Positions 55,593 through 64,000 are shown, numbered from the stretch's first letter. The stretch: 64,000 bases of DNA from an uncultured Oxalicibacterium sp. (GCF_913776015.1 NZ_CAJYMD010000066.1:37156-101155), one strand, 5' to 3'. The notes: a model not told the origin generated them from the sequence alone. Program-made: numbers and translations.

Positions 55593-55763
55593 ATGATGAA
55601 ACAGGAAAAGGATAACCTGCGTCAAAAAGACGACATGCCAAAAGCACGTGGCGATGAAAAAACGATTCACCATGAAACCGTTCCCGGACAACGCCAGGAT
55701 AAATCTCACGCATCGAAAAAGGAAAAAGCAGCGACCAGCACTGCCGATGATGACCTGAATTAA
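55593..55763 (+). CDS. Small highly charged hydrophilic protein
   Basis: This gene is too short for the ORF track. It encodes 56 residues, starting MMKQEKDNLRQKDDMPKARG and ending KAATSTADDDLN. An AGGAG ribosome-binding site precedes the ATG pair, and an intrinsic terminator follows 20 bases after the stop. The protein is almost free of hydrophobic residues and probably disordered, rather like small stress-induced hydrophilic proteins. The function is unknown. Confidence 0.7.
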   Translation: MMKQEKDNLRQKDDMPKARGDEKTIHHETVPGQRQDKSHASKKEKAATSTADDDLN

Positions 55764-55780
55764 GTATTGTCTTGAATAAA

Positions 55781-55813
55781 AAAAGCCGCATTGTCATTAG
55801 ACATGCGGCTTTT
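55781..55813 (+). terminator. Intrinsic terminator after the small hydrophilic protein
   Basis: AAAAGCCGCAT-TGTC pairs with GACA-TGCGGCTTTT across a 4-base loop with one bulged base. It has A- and T-runs on both sides, so it could act in both directions. Confidence 0.85.
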
Positions 55814-55905
55814 CTACGTTTGGCTCTCTGATGCGGCACAAGGCAATCAGTGCTCTTGATCTATATGCGGTCAATGTTTCAATCTAATTGTTTATTCGAA
55901 CTTGG

Positions 55906-56682
55906 TTATCCAAATTCGCGCTGTTTGACATGCGACCAGCGCGCATGCGCATAACGAGCTGCATAATCGAGCATATAACCCAGCATGCCGATCAAGATGA
56001 TGGCTGCCATCAATTCGGAATAGGCCAGACGATCACGCGTATCGAGAATGAAATAACCCAACCCTGCCGATACACCCAGCATTTCCGCCGGCACCAGAAC
56101 GATCCAGATGATGCCGATCGCCAGTCGTACGCCGGTCAGGATGTGTGCAGTAATGCCAGGCAAGATCACACGCAAGATCAGTTCGCTTCGTGTAGCCGAC
56201 AAGCTGCGAGCCAGCATCAGCCAATTGGGATCAAGGTGCATGACACCGGCAATCGTATTGAGCATGATTGGCCATACAGCGGCAAAAGCCAGCAGGAAAT
56301 ATACAGGCGCATCGCCCACACCCAACACCATGACCGCCAGCGGCATCCATGACAAAGGGGAAATCATGCGCAGCAACTGGAACAGCGGTGTACTGCTGTG
56401 CGCAAATGCCTTGGAAGTCGCTACCAGGATGCCGAGCGGCACACCGATCAGAAAGGCAAATGCCAAGCCCACCACCACGCGCTTGAGACTCAAATACACA
56501 TGCAGCCAGATATCGCTGCCCGACACCAATTCAACGAAGGCCTGCGCCGTCGGCGCCGGTGCAAACAAGGAGGCGATTGGCGTCTTCTGCTCAAGCAGGG
56601 AGACGCCGAAACTCCAGAGGATGATCGCTACCACCAGTCCAATCACGGGCAGGAGGAAGCGATCGCGCAGCAGGTTTTTCAT
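55906..56682 (-). CDS. ABC transporter permease, NitT/TauT type
   Basis: This 258-residue inner-membrane permease has about six spans and the inner-membrane-component EAA-like loop SATRSELILRVILPGITAHI. The start is MKNLLRDRFLLPVIGLVVA. It resembles SsuC/TauC/NrtB permeases, which import sulfonates, nitrate or aromatic/pyrimidine precursors. Its ATG overlaps the binding-protein stop (TGATG). It is the last gene of the operon. Confidence 0.9.
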   Translation of the reverse strand: MKNLLRDRFLLPVIGLVVAIILWSFGVSLLEQKTPIASLFAPAPTAQAFVELVSGSDIWLHVYLSLKRVVVGLAFAFLIGVPLGILVATSKAFAHSSTPLFQLLRMISPLSWMPLAVMVLGVGDAPVYFLLAFAAVWPIMLNTIAGVMHLDPNWLMLARSLSATRSELILRVILPGITAHILTGVRLAIGIIWIVLVPAEMLGVSAGLGYFILDTRDRLAYSELMAAIILIGMLGYMLDYAARYAHARWSHVKQREFG

Positions 56683-57923
56683 CAGACGGCAATCGTTTCA
56701 GTACGCGTATAACCGGCTGGCAGACCGAAGGCAGCAGGACCGCCGGCAGCTGTAATCGCTTTACGCACGAAACGATCGTCCACCAGATCCTTGGCGGCGA
56801 ACTTCGGATCGAGTTGCTGCAGGAAGCGCGTGTCGCCTTCGACGTGCGTTTCGGAAATCGCCTTGACCAGCGCTTCGGTATAGGACGGATACGGATACGG
56901 CTGGAAGTCGATACGACGCTGATTCCAGTTCGGATGCGCAATCACGCCACGCTTCTCATAACTGGCGAAATCGCTCACGGCCAGTACCTTGGTCAGTGCC
57001 TGCAACGGATGCGGCGTGTAACGCTGTTCGCCGGTAGACGACATCAACTTGGCCGTGTCGACCTGATTTGAACGTGTCCACAATTGGGCGTTGACGATGG
57101 CATTGGTCACGCGTTGCGACCATTCCGGTTTATCGTTCAGATCGCGCTCGGCAAGGAAGGTGACACAGCAGGCATGGTTCTTCCAGACGTCGCCAGAGAA
57201 GCGCAGAATCTTGCCGATACCCGTCATCTCGGCCGTGGCATTGAATGGCTCGGCGACGATGAAGCCGGCAATCGATTTGGTTGCCAGAGCCGATACCATT
57301 TCGGATGGTGCCAGCACCACCAGATTGACTTCGTTGGGCTTGATCGCTTCGCCACGCGCACGTGTAACGACCGTCAGGTTGTTCTTGCGCAGCAGCTGTT
57401 GCAACAGGATGTTGTGAATCGAATACCAGAACGGAATCGCAAACGTGCGACCGCCAAGATCAGCGATCGAATTGACATCATTGGCGACCGTCAATGCAGA
57501 ACCATTGACGTGATTCCACGCTACCACCTTGGCCGGGAATTTCGAGCCATAGCGTACCCACAGCGTGGCAGGCGACAACAGGTGAATCACGTTGACCTGA
57601 CCCGACACGAACGCTTCGATGATCTGTGCCCAGCTACGGAACAGGCGTGGCTTTTCCGTCTTCAGCCCCTGCTCTTCAAACAACTTGCGACCATGCGCGA
57701 CCAGCAGTGGCGTAGCATCGGTAATCGGCAGATAGCCAATCTTGACCGGCTGATCGTCGCCCTTGAAATTCTGTGCTTGCGCATCACCGGCAAACAGCAG
57801 CGGTGCCGCTGCGCCGGCTGTCGCCATGGCCGACATCTGCAGGAAATCGCGACGGCTCATGCCGCAATCGCAATCGGAAGACGCGCAAATATGTATTTTC
57901 TTGTTGTTCAACAGCGTGCTCAT
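56682..57923 (-). CDS. ABC transporter substrate-binding protein, NitT/TauT (NrtA/SsuA-like), Tat signal
   Basis: This 413-residue binding protein has a twin-arginine signal (MSRRDFLQMSAMATAGAAAP) preceded by a Cys-rich N-terminus (ICASSDCDCGM). The mature segment QPVKIGYLPITDATPLLVAH is the NrtA/CmpA/SsuA family start. A Tat signal implies export in folded form. The ATG at 57923 has GGGAG upstream; the track start at 58025 lies in the ATPase gene. The substrate is unknown, though the neighbouring oxidoreductase suggests an organic sulfur or related compound. Confidence 0.87.
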   Translation of the reverse strand: MSTLLNNKKIHICASSDCDCGMSRRDFLQMSAMATAGAAAPLLFAGDAQAQNFKGDDQPVKIGYLPITDATPLLVAHGRKLFEEQGLKTEKPRLFRSWAQIIEAFVSGQVNVIHLLSPATLWVRYGSKFPAKVVAWNHVNGSALTVANDVNSIADLGGRTFAIPFWYSIHNILLQQLLRKNNLTVVTRARGEAIKPNEVNLVVLAPSEMVSALATKSIAGFIVAEPFNATAEMTGIGKILRFSGDVWKNHACCVTFLAERDLNDKPEWSQRVTNAIVNAQLWTRSNQVDTAKLMSSTGEQRYTPHPLQALTKVLAVSDFASYEKRGVIAHPNWNQRRIDFQPYPYPSYTEALVKAISETHVEGDTRFLQQLDPKFAAKDLVDDRFVRKAITAAGGPAAFGLPAGYTRTETIAV

Positions 57924-57942
57924 GGATTTCTCCCTTTTTATG

Positions 57943-58782
57943 TCAGTCAGTAGTGATTTGCAATTCACGAAGCGCAGCAAGAATCTGCATGCGCAATTCC
58001 ACAACATCGGACGAGTGGGCATCACGTGGTCTTGCGATATCTAACGTCCACTCCCGCACAATGCGCCCCGGCGCATTCGGCCCTTCATCTTTGCCCATCA
58101 GCAGAATACGGTCGGCGACCAGAATTGCTTCGTCGATATCATGCGTGACCAGCAATACCGCGGTATGCCAGCGGTGCACCAGTTCCACCAATAAGGATTG
58201 CATGCCTGCACGCGTTATCGCATCAAGAGCAGAAAACGGCTCATCGGCAAACAGTAGTTCGGGCTCGCGCGCCAATGCACGTGCCAGTGCAACACGCTGC
58301 GCCATGCCGCCGGAAAGCTGTGCAGGATAGGCACGTTCATTACCGCGCAAGCCAACTGCCTCGATCGCCTTGGTGATGCGGGTTTCACGTGTCGTCTTGT
58401 CGATGGCGGGCTGCCGTGCAAAATCCAGACCGAAACCGACATTACCCGTTACATCCAGCCAAGGCAATAAACTGGCTTGTTGAAACACGAGCGCAGCACG
58501 CGGATGCGGCGTGTCGAGCGGTTTGCCAAGAAACGTCACGGCGCCTTCTCGTGGCTGCGCCAAGCCGGCAAGTACACGCAACAAGGTCGATTTACCGCAG
58601 CCGCTACCACCTAGCAGACAGACAATTTCACGCTTGCGCACATGCAGCGAGACATCGCGGAATATCTCGCGCTTGCCGTAGCCGAAGTGCAATGCGCGCC
58701 CTTGCAGCGCAATATCGCCAGCTTCACCAGTCGCCAGCGATGACTGTGCGTCGTTATCCATCATGCGTTCTTCATCCTGCAT
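57943..58782 (-). CDS. ABC transporter ATP-binding protein, NitT/TauT type
   Basis: This 279-residue ATPase powers the importer. It has Walker A GGSGCGKSTLL, the signature LSGGMAQRVALARAL, Walker B ELLFADEPFSALD and the switch histidine in LLVTHDIDEAI. It is typical of SsuB/TauB/NrtD. The ATG at 58782 overlaps the flavoprotein gene by 11 bases; MDNDAQ a few codons later is an alternative start. It sits between the flavoprotein and binding-protein genes. Confidence 0.93.
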   Translation of the reverse strand: MQDEERMMDNDAQSSLATGEAGDIALQGRALHFGYGKREIFRDVSLHVRKREIVCLLGGSGCGKSTLLRVLAGLAQPREGAVTFLGKPLDTPHPRAALVFQQASLLPWLDVTGNVGFGLDFARQPAIDKTTRETRITKAIEAVGLRGNERAYPAQLSGGMAQRVALARALAREPELLFADEPFSALDAITRAGMQSLLVELVHRWHTAVLLVTHDIDEAILVADRILLMGKDEGPNAPGRIVREWTLDIARPRDAHSSDVVELRMQILAALRELQITTD

Positions 58783-59845
58783 GCTGTGCCGCCTGCTTTT
58801 GCAGTTCGAGCTGCAATTGCGTCAGGCTTGGCGTGACGATGGGCACAAACGCCGACTCGCGCCAACGACGTGCAAAGCTGCGATCGTTATCCTGCAGATA
58901 GGCACGTCCGCCGCTGGCTTGCAGCTCCAGCATCACGGCTTGCTGCACGATGTCCGCCAATTGAATACGAATACGAAACAAGGCCGCAGCCTTGCTCTTG
59001 AAACTGCCATCCAGAATACCCGCCGTCATCTGTGCAACCGTTTCATCCAGCAGCCGCTGCAATTCCATGACACGGTCAGACAATTGACCGCGCGTGGTCG
59101 CGCACAAGGCCTCTGCAGAACGCAAGGCAGCTCGCGCCAAGCCAATCGACATGCCGCATTGCATACCGAGGAAACTGGGGCGCACATTCGGCAAATACTG
59201 TCGTGCATCGGCATGGATCACATCATCCTCTGCAATCTGTACTTCGCGTAACTTGACAGCCGCCGTATTGCTGGAACGCAGAGCCATCAATTCCAGATCC
59301 GCGCTGCGCTGCACGCCCTCGATGTCATTGCAGAATGCCACGATGGCAGGCGAGCCATCGACCGACGATGACACGGCTGCGGCGGCGATGAATCCTTCCT
59401 TGCGTAAATTGGTTACCCAGGCCAGCGAACCGTCGAGCCGGAAACCATCGGCGTTTGGCGTTGACGTGATCTGCAGCGATTCGATCCCCGAAAGGAATTT
59501 CATCGCATTCGACAGTCCGGTCGCCCCCCCACGCTCGCCTTTTACCAACGCTGCAACCCAGCGGTCGGCCAATGCATGATTCGGGCTTTGCAGCAGATAT
59601 TCAATGAACGTGCGATGTCCCCAGAACACGAAGGCGGCCGTCAGCGAGTGCTCGGCGACTTCGGCAATCGCATGAATTGCATCGCGCACATCACCACCGC
59701 TGCCGCCCTGCTGTTGCGGCACACCCGCGCCAAACAAACCCGCCTCGGCCAATCGGGGCACGACATCGGATGCCAGGTCTTGCGATTGATCGAGCGCATC
59801 GGCATTCGCTTGCAACCATTGCTTGAGGGTGCGCGCGGCGCCCAT
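58772..59845 (-). CDS. Acyl-CoA dehydrogenase-like flavoprotein (possible FMNH2-dependent monooxygenase)
   Basis: This 357-residue protein has the acyl-CoA dehydrogenase fold: AEAGLFGAGVPQQQGGSGGD, TGLSNAMKFLSG, LDGSLAWVTNLRKEGF and the C-terminal GGRAYLQDNDRSFARRWRES. I cannot place a catalytic glutamate with confidence. Members beside NitT/TauT transporters include SfnC- and DszC-like monooxygenases acting on sulfur compounds, so this may be one of them. The ATG overlaps the AhpD-like stop (ATGA). Confidence 0.8.
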   Translation of the reverse strand: MGAARTLKQWLQANADALDQSQDLASDVVPRLAEAGLFGAGVPQQQGGSGGDVRDAIHAIAEVAEHSLTAAFVFWGHRTFIEYLLQSPNHALADRWVAALVKGERGGATGLSNAMKFLSGIESLQITSTPNADGFRLDGSLAWVTNLRKEGFIAAAAVSSSVDGSPAIVAFCNDIEGVQRSADLELMALRSSNTAAVKLREVQIAEDDVIHADARQYLPNVRPSFLGMQCGMSIGLARAALRSAEALCATTRGQLSDRVMELQRLLDETVAQMTAGILDGSFKSKAAALFRIRIQLADIVQQAVMLELQASGGRAYLQDNDRSFARRWRESAFVPIVTPSLTQLQLELQKQAAQHAG

Positions 59846-60399
59846 CAGATCGCTCCCGGCGCGAAGGGCTGCAATTCCTTGTTGATCTCACTGCCAGCCA
59901 GCGAATTGGCAAAATTACACAGTGTTGCCAGACTGATGCCCAGCACGACTTCCAATGCCTGCTGTTCGTTATAGCCAGACTGCAGGAAAGCCTGATAGTC
60001 GGCGTCAACTACGGCACCGCGGCGTGCAATGACCGCTTCCGCAAAGTGACGTACGGCATCCAGCCGGGCGTCGCCCGTGTCCTGTCCTTGCTGCAAGGCG
60101 CGAACCTGTTCAACTGGAAACTGTGCCTTTTTGAGGGAAATAGCGGTATGGCCGGCGATGCAGAAGTCACAACCGTGAATGCGCGCCGCGGTAATTTGCA
60201 CGACCTCACGTTCAGCCAGCGTCAGGCTGGTCTTGGCATTGATGCCGGAAACCGTCATATAGGTTTCCAGCGCTTGGGGAGAATTGGCAAGTACAGCAAT
60301 CAGATTCGGCAGAAAGCCATTGTTGGCAATCGCACGCTCCACGAACGGGCGGCTATCGACTGGCGCTGTCTCCAAGGTTTGCAACGTCAAACGGGACAT
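59845..60399 (-). CDS. Carboxymuconolactone decarboxylase/AhpD-like protein
   Basis: This 184-residue protein of the CMD/AhpD family has the redox motif in ITAARIHGCDFCIAGHTA, where CxxC plus the following His are the AhpD catalytic residues. Family length and the start MSRLTLQTLETAPVDSRPFV are normal. AhpD-like proteins reduce peroxides or handle reactive products. It is the first gene of the operon, which then runs flavoprotein, ATPase, binding protein, permease, all overlapping or closely spaced. Confidence 0.9.
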   Translation of the reverse strand: MSRLTLQTLETAPVDSRPFVERAIANNGFLPNLIAVLANSPQALETYMTVSGINAKTSLTLAEREVVQITAARIHGCDFCIAGHTAISLKKAQFPVEQVRALQQGQDTGDARLDAVRHFAEAVIARRGAVVDADYQAFLQSGYNEQQALEVVLGISLATLCNFANSLAGSEINKELQPFAPGAI

Positions 60400-60437
60400 G
60401 TCGTTCCTCTTGAATTATTTGAGCGCACATTATGGCA

Positions 60438-61463
60438 TCAGGAGAAATTTATGCTACCCATTGACGTCGCAGTTTTATGCTCAAACGTCTGGAATTGTCC
60501 TAATTTAAAATTACGCACGCTGGCTCGTTGCTGAATGCCGCGACGATAGGCGCCTGGCTGCTCGCCGATCACTTTCTTGAATGCGCGCGAAAACGCGGCG
60601 TGCGATCGGTAACCAACATGTTCTGCCGTACGCTCGATGGATTCTCCTGCATGCAAGCGTTGCGCGGCAATCTTCATGCGCAGGGATAAAAGAAACTGCG
60701 CCGGCGGCTGGCCACTGGCTTCGACGAAATGCTTGTAGAAACTAGCGCGCGACATATGCGTCATGCGAGCCATTTCATCGGTAGACCAATTCTCGCCGGG
60801 TGCCTGCATGAGACTGTCGAGCAAAGGCTTGAACTCGGTGCGACGCGCCACGGCCAGCAAACCCAAAGCAATCGCATCCGTACGCGCCACATGACGCATC
60901 ACATAGAAGAACAAAAGTTCCGCCAACCTCGCCACCAGAGGTGAAGGCTGCGCCGGATCGGCATGTTCTTCCGCGAGGATCAAATCGAACAGCACACTTG
61001 CTGCCCGCAAGGCAGGATCATCAGAACGCAGAATCAGATAATCGGGAAATGAATCGACGATGAGATCACTGATTGCACCGCGAAAATGGAAAAAGCCGCA
61101 TGCCAGCCCCGTCGATTCAGGCAACACCTGCTTGAGCGACTGCATGATCGATACCGGGATAGAGACCGACGACGGCGACGTTTCCGTCGTCGCATCGGGA
61201 CTGAGGAAATGCGGAATATCACGCAGCAAGAACACCCCATCGCGGGGCTGCAAAGCAATCGGTTCGCAATCTTGCACATGCAGGAAACAATCGCCGTGCA
61301 AAACCAAATGGAAACTCCCCAGCGTGCGTCCCGCAGTCGATGCTCGCCAACGACCGCAATACTGGCCGACGTGAAACACGGTGGTTGCCAGATCAAGACT
61401 GCCCAGCAGCCAGTGCACCAGTTGATCGGCACTACTATCGATATGCGTAGTCTGCGTTTCCAT
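60438..61463 (-). CDS. AraC-family transcriptional regulator with cupin N-terminus
   Basis: This 341-residue regulator has an N-terminal cupin-like sensing domain (LVLHGDCFLHVQDCEPIALQ, then DGVFLLRDIPHFL) and a C-terminal pair of AraC helix-turn-helices. The latter are seen in MARMTHMSRASFYKHFVEAS and ERTAEHVGYRSHAAFSRAFK, followed by GEQPGAYRRG. The ATG at 61463 gives METQTTHIDSS. It lies 38 bp upstream of the AhpD gene on the same strand, so it may regulate and be co-transcribed with the operon. Confidence 0.9.
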   Translation of the reverse strand: METQTTHIDSSADQLVHWLLGSLDLATTVFHVGQYCGRWRASTAGRTLGSFHLVLHGDCFLHVQDCEPIALQPRDGVFLLRDIPHFLSPDATTETSPSSVSIPVSIMQSLKQVLPESTGLACGFFHFRGAISDLIVDSFPDYLILRSDDPALRAASVLFDLILAEEHADPAQPSPLVARLAELLFFYVMRHVARTDAIALGLLAVARRTEFKPLLDSLMQAPGENWSTDEMARMTHMSRASFYKHFVEASGQPPAQFLLSLRMKIAAQRLHAGESIERTAEHVGYRSHAAFSRAFKKVIGEQPGAYRRGIQQRASVRNFKLGQFQTFEHKTATSMGSINFS

Positions 61464-61623
61464 GCGTGTGCATCGTGCCGCTTTCCTGGCACCTGACTGA
61501 CATTCAAAACGGAAAGCGTACCGGAGCAGCATCGCCAGACCAAAGAATCGATTTACATACTCTTATGCGAAATTCGCATAAGCAGCGCCGATGCCTGCTG
61601 GCAGCCGGCACGTCACCGCCAAT

Positions 61624-62448
61624 TCAGGCAATGCCGCTTTCCTGTTGCAGAAAACAATCAGCCAGCTTTGCCAGCCTGACCTGCGCCTGATCCAGCGCAC
61701 GCACACAATCGTAGGATTGCAGAAAACGATGCTCGACTACCCGTTGCGCAGCGATCTCGTCATGTGGGTGCACGGCCGTCCCCGGATGGCACATCATCAG
61801 CATGCCGGGGCGAGCCGCTTGCAACCACTCACGAAAGCAGGCGTCGTAATCGGGACGATCGAAACCATACACACCGGCAAATCCGTCATTGGTCGGCATC
61901 GACTCGTAATACAGGTGGTCGGCCGTCACCTTTCCGCCAAGCAGGCGCAGGATTTGCGGCTTGCCGCGCCAGTTCATGTCGGCCGGCACCGTGTTGCGTA
62001 CCCAGATCGCCTTGTCGGCATAACGCTTTTGCAAAACCTGAATCACGACCTGTCGTACACCGGGCAACTGATGCACATGCTGGTGACCATCGATGAAGTC
62101 AGGTGCATGGCCGATGGCATCCTCGAACACATCGAGCTGGCGATCCAGCGTTTTGCGCACTTCTTTCGCCTGCATGCCGCGTAACAGACTGCGCAGAATC
62201 GTGCTGCGCAAACCCGGCACCTTTTCCACGCCAAATCCTTCGGTCAGATTGAAATGCAGGCCGATATCCGTCTGTGTACCGTAAGGCAGCAAGGCAGGTG
62301 CGGCCTGCTTCCATCCGGGCGCGGTCGAGAAACAACTGACAGCAGTCAGACGTTTCTTTTCCAGCAAATCGAGAATCGCCTCATCGATACCCGCATGCTG
62401 GGCGTAATCGTCGGCACACAAGGTGATGGGGACAAGCTTGCTATTCAT
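61624..62448 (-). CDS. ChbG/HpnK-family polysaccharide/glycolipid deacetylase
   Basis: This 274-residue metal-dependent deacetylase of the YdjC/ChbG/HpnK family has its metal ligands in LCADDYAQHAGID and DGHQHVHQLPG, and IGLHFNLTEG is a further family motif. The gene overlaps gtrA by four bases (ATGA). In this operon (GT2, GtrA) it probably deacetylates a sugar carried on a lipid. HpnK-type action on hopanoids is possible, but no hopanoid genes are seen. Confidence 0.88.
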   Translation of the reverse strand: MNSKLVPITLCADDYAQHAGIDEAILDLLEKKRLTAVSCFSTAPGWKQAAPALLPYGTQTDIGLHFNLTEGFGVEKVPGLRSTILRSLLRGMQAKEVRKTLDRQLDVFEDAIGHAPDFIDGHQHVHQLPGVRQVVIQVLQKRYADKAIWVRNTVPADMNWRGKPQILRLLGGKVTADHLYYESMPTNDGFAGVYGFDRPDYDACFREWLQAARPGMLMMCHPGTAVHPHDEIAAQRVVEHRFLQSYDCVRALDQAQVRLAKLADCFLQQESGIA

Positions 62449-62852
62449 CGGGCAATACTCCGGCGGAACGCCCACAGGCGGCTCAATAGATAAGTCATGG
62501 CGGCCACTGTCAGCACCACAATGGCGAGCGCCACATAGTAAGGCAACGTAGTGAAATGCAGCAGCAGGAAAAAGAGAAAGGCATTCATGGCAAAACCAAG
62601 CAATGCCACCGCAAGGAAACGGAGGAACGAGGTGCGCTGCCCGACGTCATGATCGACCGTATCGGAAAACGTCCAGTGACGATGACCGAAATAGCTGACC
62701 CAGAACGCCACCACAAATCCGCCGATATTGGCGAGCTGTGGCCGCATACCCAGCAACTCGACCAGCGCCACGACCGTCCAGTAATGCACACCGGCCGCCG
62801 TCAGGCCGACCACGCCGAAGCGTGCAATGCGCCACAGTTCCGCCAGATTCAT
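62445..62852 (-). CDS. GtrA-family membrane protein
   Basis: This 135-residue protein has four membrane spans and the GtrA features ARFGVVGLTAAGVHYWTVVA and GFVVAFWVSYFGHRHWTF. GtrA proteins are thought to flip undecaprenyl-phosphate-linked sugars across the inner membrane. The gene overlaps both neighbours by four bases, so three proteins are made from one coupled message. Confidence 0.92.
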   Translation of the reverse strand: MNLAELWRIARFGVVGLTAAGVHYWTVVALVELLGMRPQLANIGGFVVAFWVSYFGHRHWTFSDTVDHDVGQRTSFLRFLAVALLGFAMNAFLFFLLLHFTTLPYYVALAIVVLTVAAMTYLLSRLWAFRRSIAR

Positions 62853-63850
62853 GGATGGCTGTCGTCGCCGGGAATACCGTTGGCCGGGCCATTATCGACA
62901 TCGCGGCCGATGATATACAGCGGCCGTTTCTTGACTTCATCGTAGACGCGACCCAGATACTCGCCGAGCACACCGATCGAAATCAGTTGAATACCGGAAA
63001 AGAACATCAGGCCCGCCGCCAGCGTGGCCCAACCTGGTACGTCGCTGCCAAACAGTAGCGCATCGCCCGCGATCCAGAATGCATACAGCAGTGACAAGAT
63101 CGAGATCAGCACCCCGATCCCGCTCCAGATGCGCAAAGGCAACGTCGTAAATGCCGTCACGCCAGCCAGTGCCAGCCGGCTCAGACTGCGATAGCTGAAA
63201 CTCGATACACCCGTTGCGCGCTCGGCCGGCACGAAAGGCAGCGCAATGCTGCTGAATCCAACCCACGCATACAAGCCCTTCATGAAGCGATTGCGTTCGG
63301 GAAGCTGGCGCAGCGCATTGACCACCTTGCGATCCATCAAACGAAAATCGCCCGCGTTACGCGGAATCGTGATCGGCGCGCCGGATTCCATCAGGTGATA
63401 GAACATGCCCGTGCCCCAACGCTTCAGGCGCGATTCGTTGCTGCGATCGCTGATGACGCCGTAGACCATGTCGATACCGTTCTTCCACAAGGCCACCATT
63501 TCCGGCAGCAGCGACAGCGGGTGCTGGTAATCGCCATCCATCAGGATGACCGCATCGCCACGTGCCTTGTCGATCCCGGCTGATAACGCGGCCTCCTTGC
63601 CGAAGTTGCGCGACAGGCTCAGGTAACGCAGGCCGCTTTCCTGCAACAACGGCGCCATGACCTGTTCGGTATTGTCGGCACTGCCATCATTAATGACGAT
63701 GATTTCGTAGTGCACGGCAAAGGATTCGAGCGTGGCCCGCAAATCGCGCAGGAAATCCGCCAGATGTGCCGCTTCGTTATACGCCGGAATCACGCAGGAA
63801 ATGAGCGCATCGTCGGCACGGCGAACTGGCAGGGGTGAACTTTGTGACAT
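62849..63850 (-). CDS. Family 2 glycosyltransferase (GtrB/ArnC-like)
   Basis: This 333-residue enzyme transfers a sugar from a nucleotide donor to a polyprenyl phosphate. The GT-A core shows SCVIPAYNEAAHLADFL, IIVINDGSADNTEQVM and VILMDGDYQHPLSLLPEM (DxD-type site). Two C-terminal membrane spans follow (GIGVLISILSLLYAFWI, LMFFSGIQLISIGVLGEYLG). The ATG at 63850 with an upstream GGAGGCG is preferred to the track start at 63976. It is the first gene of the operon. Confidence 0.92.
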   Translation of the reverse strand: MSQSSPLPVRRADDALISCVIPAYNEAAHLADFLRDLRATLESFAVHYEIIVINDGSADNTEQVMAPLLQESGLRYLSLSRNFGKEAALSAGIDKARGDAVILMDGDYQHPLSLLPEMVALWKNGIDMVYGVISDRSNESRLKRWGTGMFYHLMESGAPITIPRNAGDFRLMDRKVVNALRQLPERNRFMKGLYAWVGFSSIALPFVPAERATGVSSFSYRSLSRLALAGVTAFTTLPLRIWSGIGVLISILSLLYAFWIAGDALLFGSDVPGWATLAAGLMFFSGIQLISIGVLGEYLGRVYDEVKKRPLYIIGRDVDNGPANGIPGDDSHP

Positions 63851-64000
63851 GGGAATGAACGCCTCGGAGGAAAAGGGCTGCCCCACTGCACATCCGTCAG
63901 GCCAGCCGGATAGCCGGGACCTGCAAATGCGCAGTAGACGATGAGCAAGATTATAATTCAGCGCCATAGGCAGCAAGTCTATAACCTTGCTGCCGTGTTG
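63851..64000. other. Upstream region of the GT2 operon to window end
   Basis: This short region should hold the operon promoter. No gene is supported before the window ends. Confidence 0.35.

Noticed and set aside
55522-55839. 105-codon ORF on the minus strand
   Set aside because: It is antisense to the small hydrophilic gene and runs through its terminator.

Overview
The window looks like chromosomal DNA of a betaproteobacterium of the Oxalobacteraceae, probably Herminiimonas or a close relative. The evidence is the trxA-rho-rpmE2 order, the short IlvD, a Burkholderiales-type small Trp-rich protein, AddAB-like recombination genes and an ars operon of the arsR-arsC-acr3-arsH type. The assignment rests on gene content and protein style, not on a database search. 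Most of the window is ordinary, densely packed housekeeping sequence. Accessory stretches sit at about 35.3-39.0 kb, 40.8-45.0 kb and 53.5-55.8 kb.

Region 1 (1-8.6 kb) has a branched-chain amino-acid-type ABC importer on the minus strand (livK-livH-livM-livG, livG cut by the window edge), a small c-type cytochrome, and an iron-starvation system (Fur box, FecI-like ECF sigma, FecR-like regulator, STN-containing TonB-dependent receptor). Region 2 (8.7-24.5 kb) has a small Trp-rich protein, a PAS-GAF-GGDEF cyclase, an unknown protein, a class V aminotransferase, a small membrane protein, a hybrid histidine kinase, an AEC transporter, ilvD with a divergent LysR regulator, lgt, a PAP2 phosphatase, an NDP-sugar pyrophosphorylase, an EVE-domain protein, and 6S RNA downstream of a zapB-like/zapA pair. 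Region 3 (24.6-35.3 kb) has the AddA/AddB-like helicase-nuclease, trxA, rho, rpmE2, a GT39 glycosyltransferase and tRNA-Leu(CAA).

Region 4 (35.3-39.0 kb), next to the tRNA, is a decayed two-partner-secretion/CDI locus. It holds a 5'-truncated FHA/CdiA gene with an intact C-terminal end translationally coupled to a lipoprotein, a displaced frameshifted FHA fragment, and a ParB-like gene at the breakpoint. Region 5 (39.1-45.0 kb) has recX-recA with a LexA box over the recA -10, an IS21-type remnant, the ars operon with two tandem palindromic operators, and a receiver-only response regulator.

Region 6 (45.1-52.0 kb) is a divergent lipid-modification cluster around a TetR regulator. It contains two Cfa-like methyltransferases, an FAD oxidoreductase, a DUF1365 protein, a chalcone-isomerase-like protein, a DUF1295 membrane protein and a Blc-type lipocalin, with a perfect 16-bp palindrome between the two arms. 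Region 7 (52-55.8 kb) has an EAL protein, a chemoreceptor remnant, a type IB topoisomerase and a 56-residue hydrophilic protein missing from the ORF track. Region 8 (55.9-61.5 kb) is an operon of a NitT/TauT-type ABC importer with an acyl-CoA-dehydrogenase-like flavoprotein and an AhpD-like protein, behind an AraC regulator. Region 9 (61.6-63.9 kb) is a GT2-GtrA-ChbG/HpnK operon likely to act on lipid-linked sugars.
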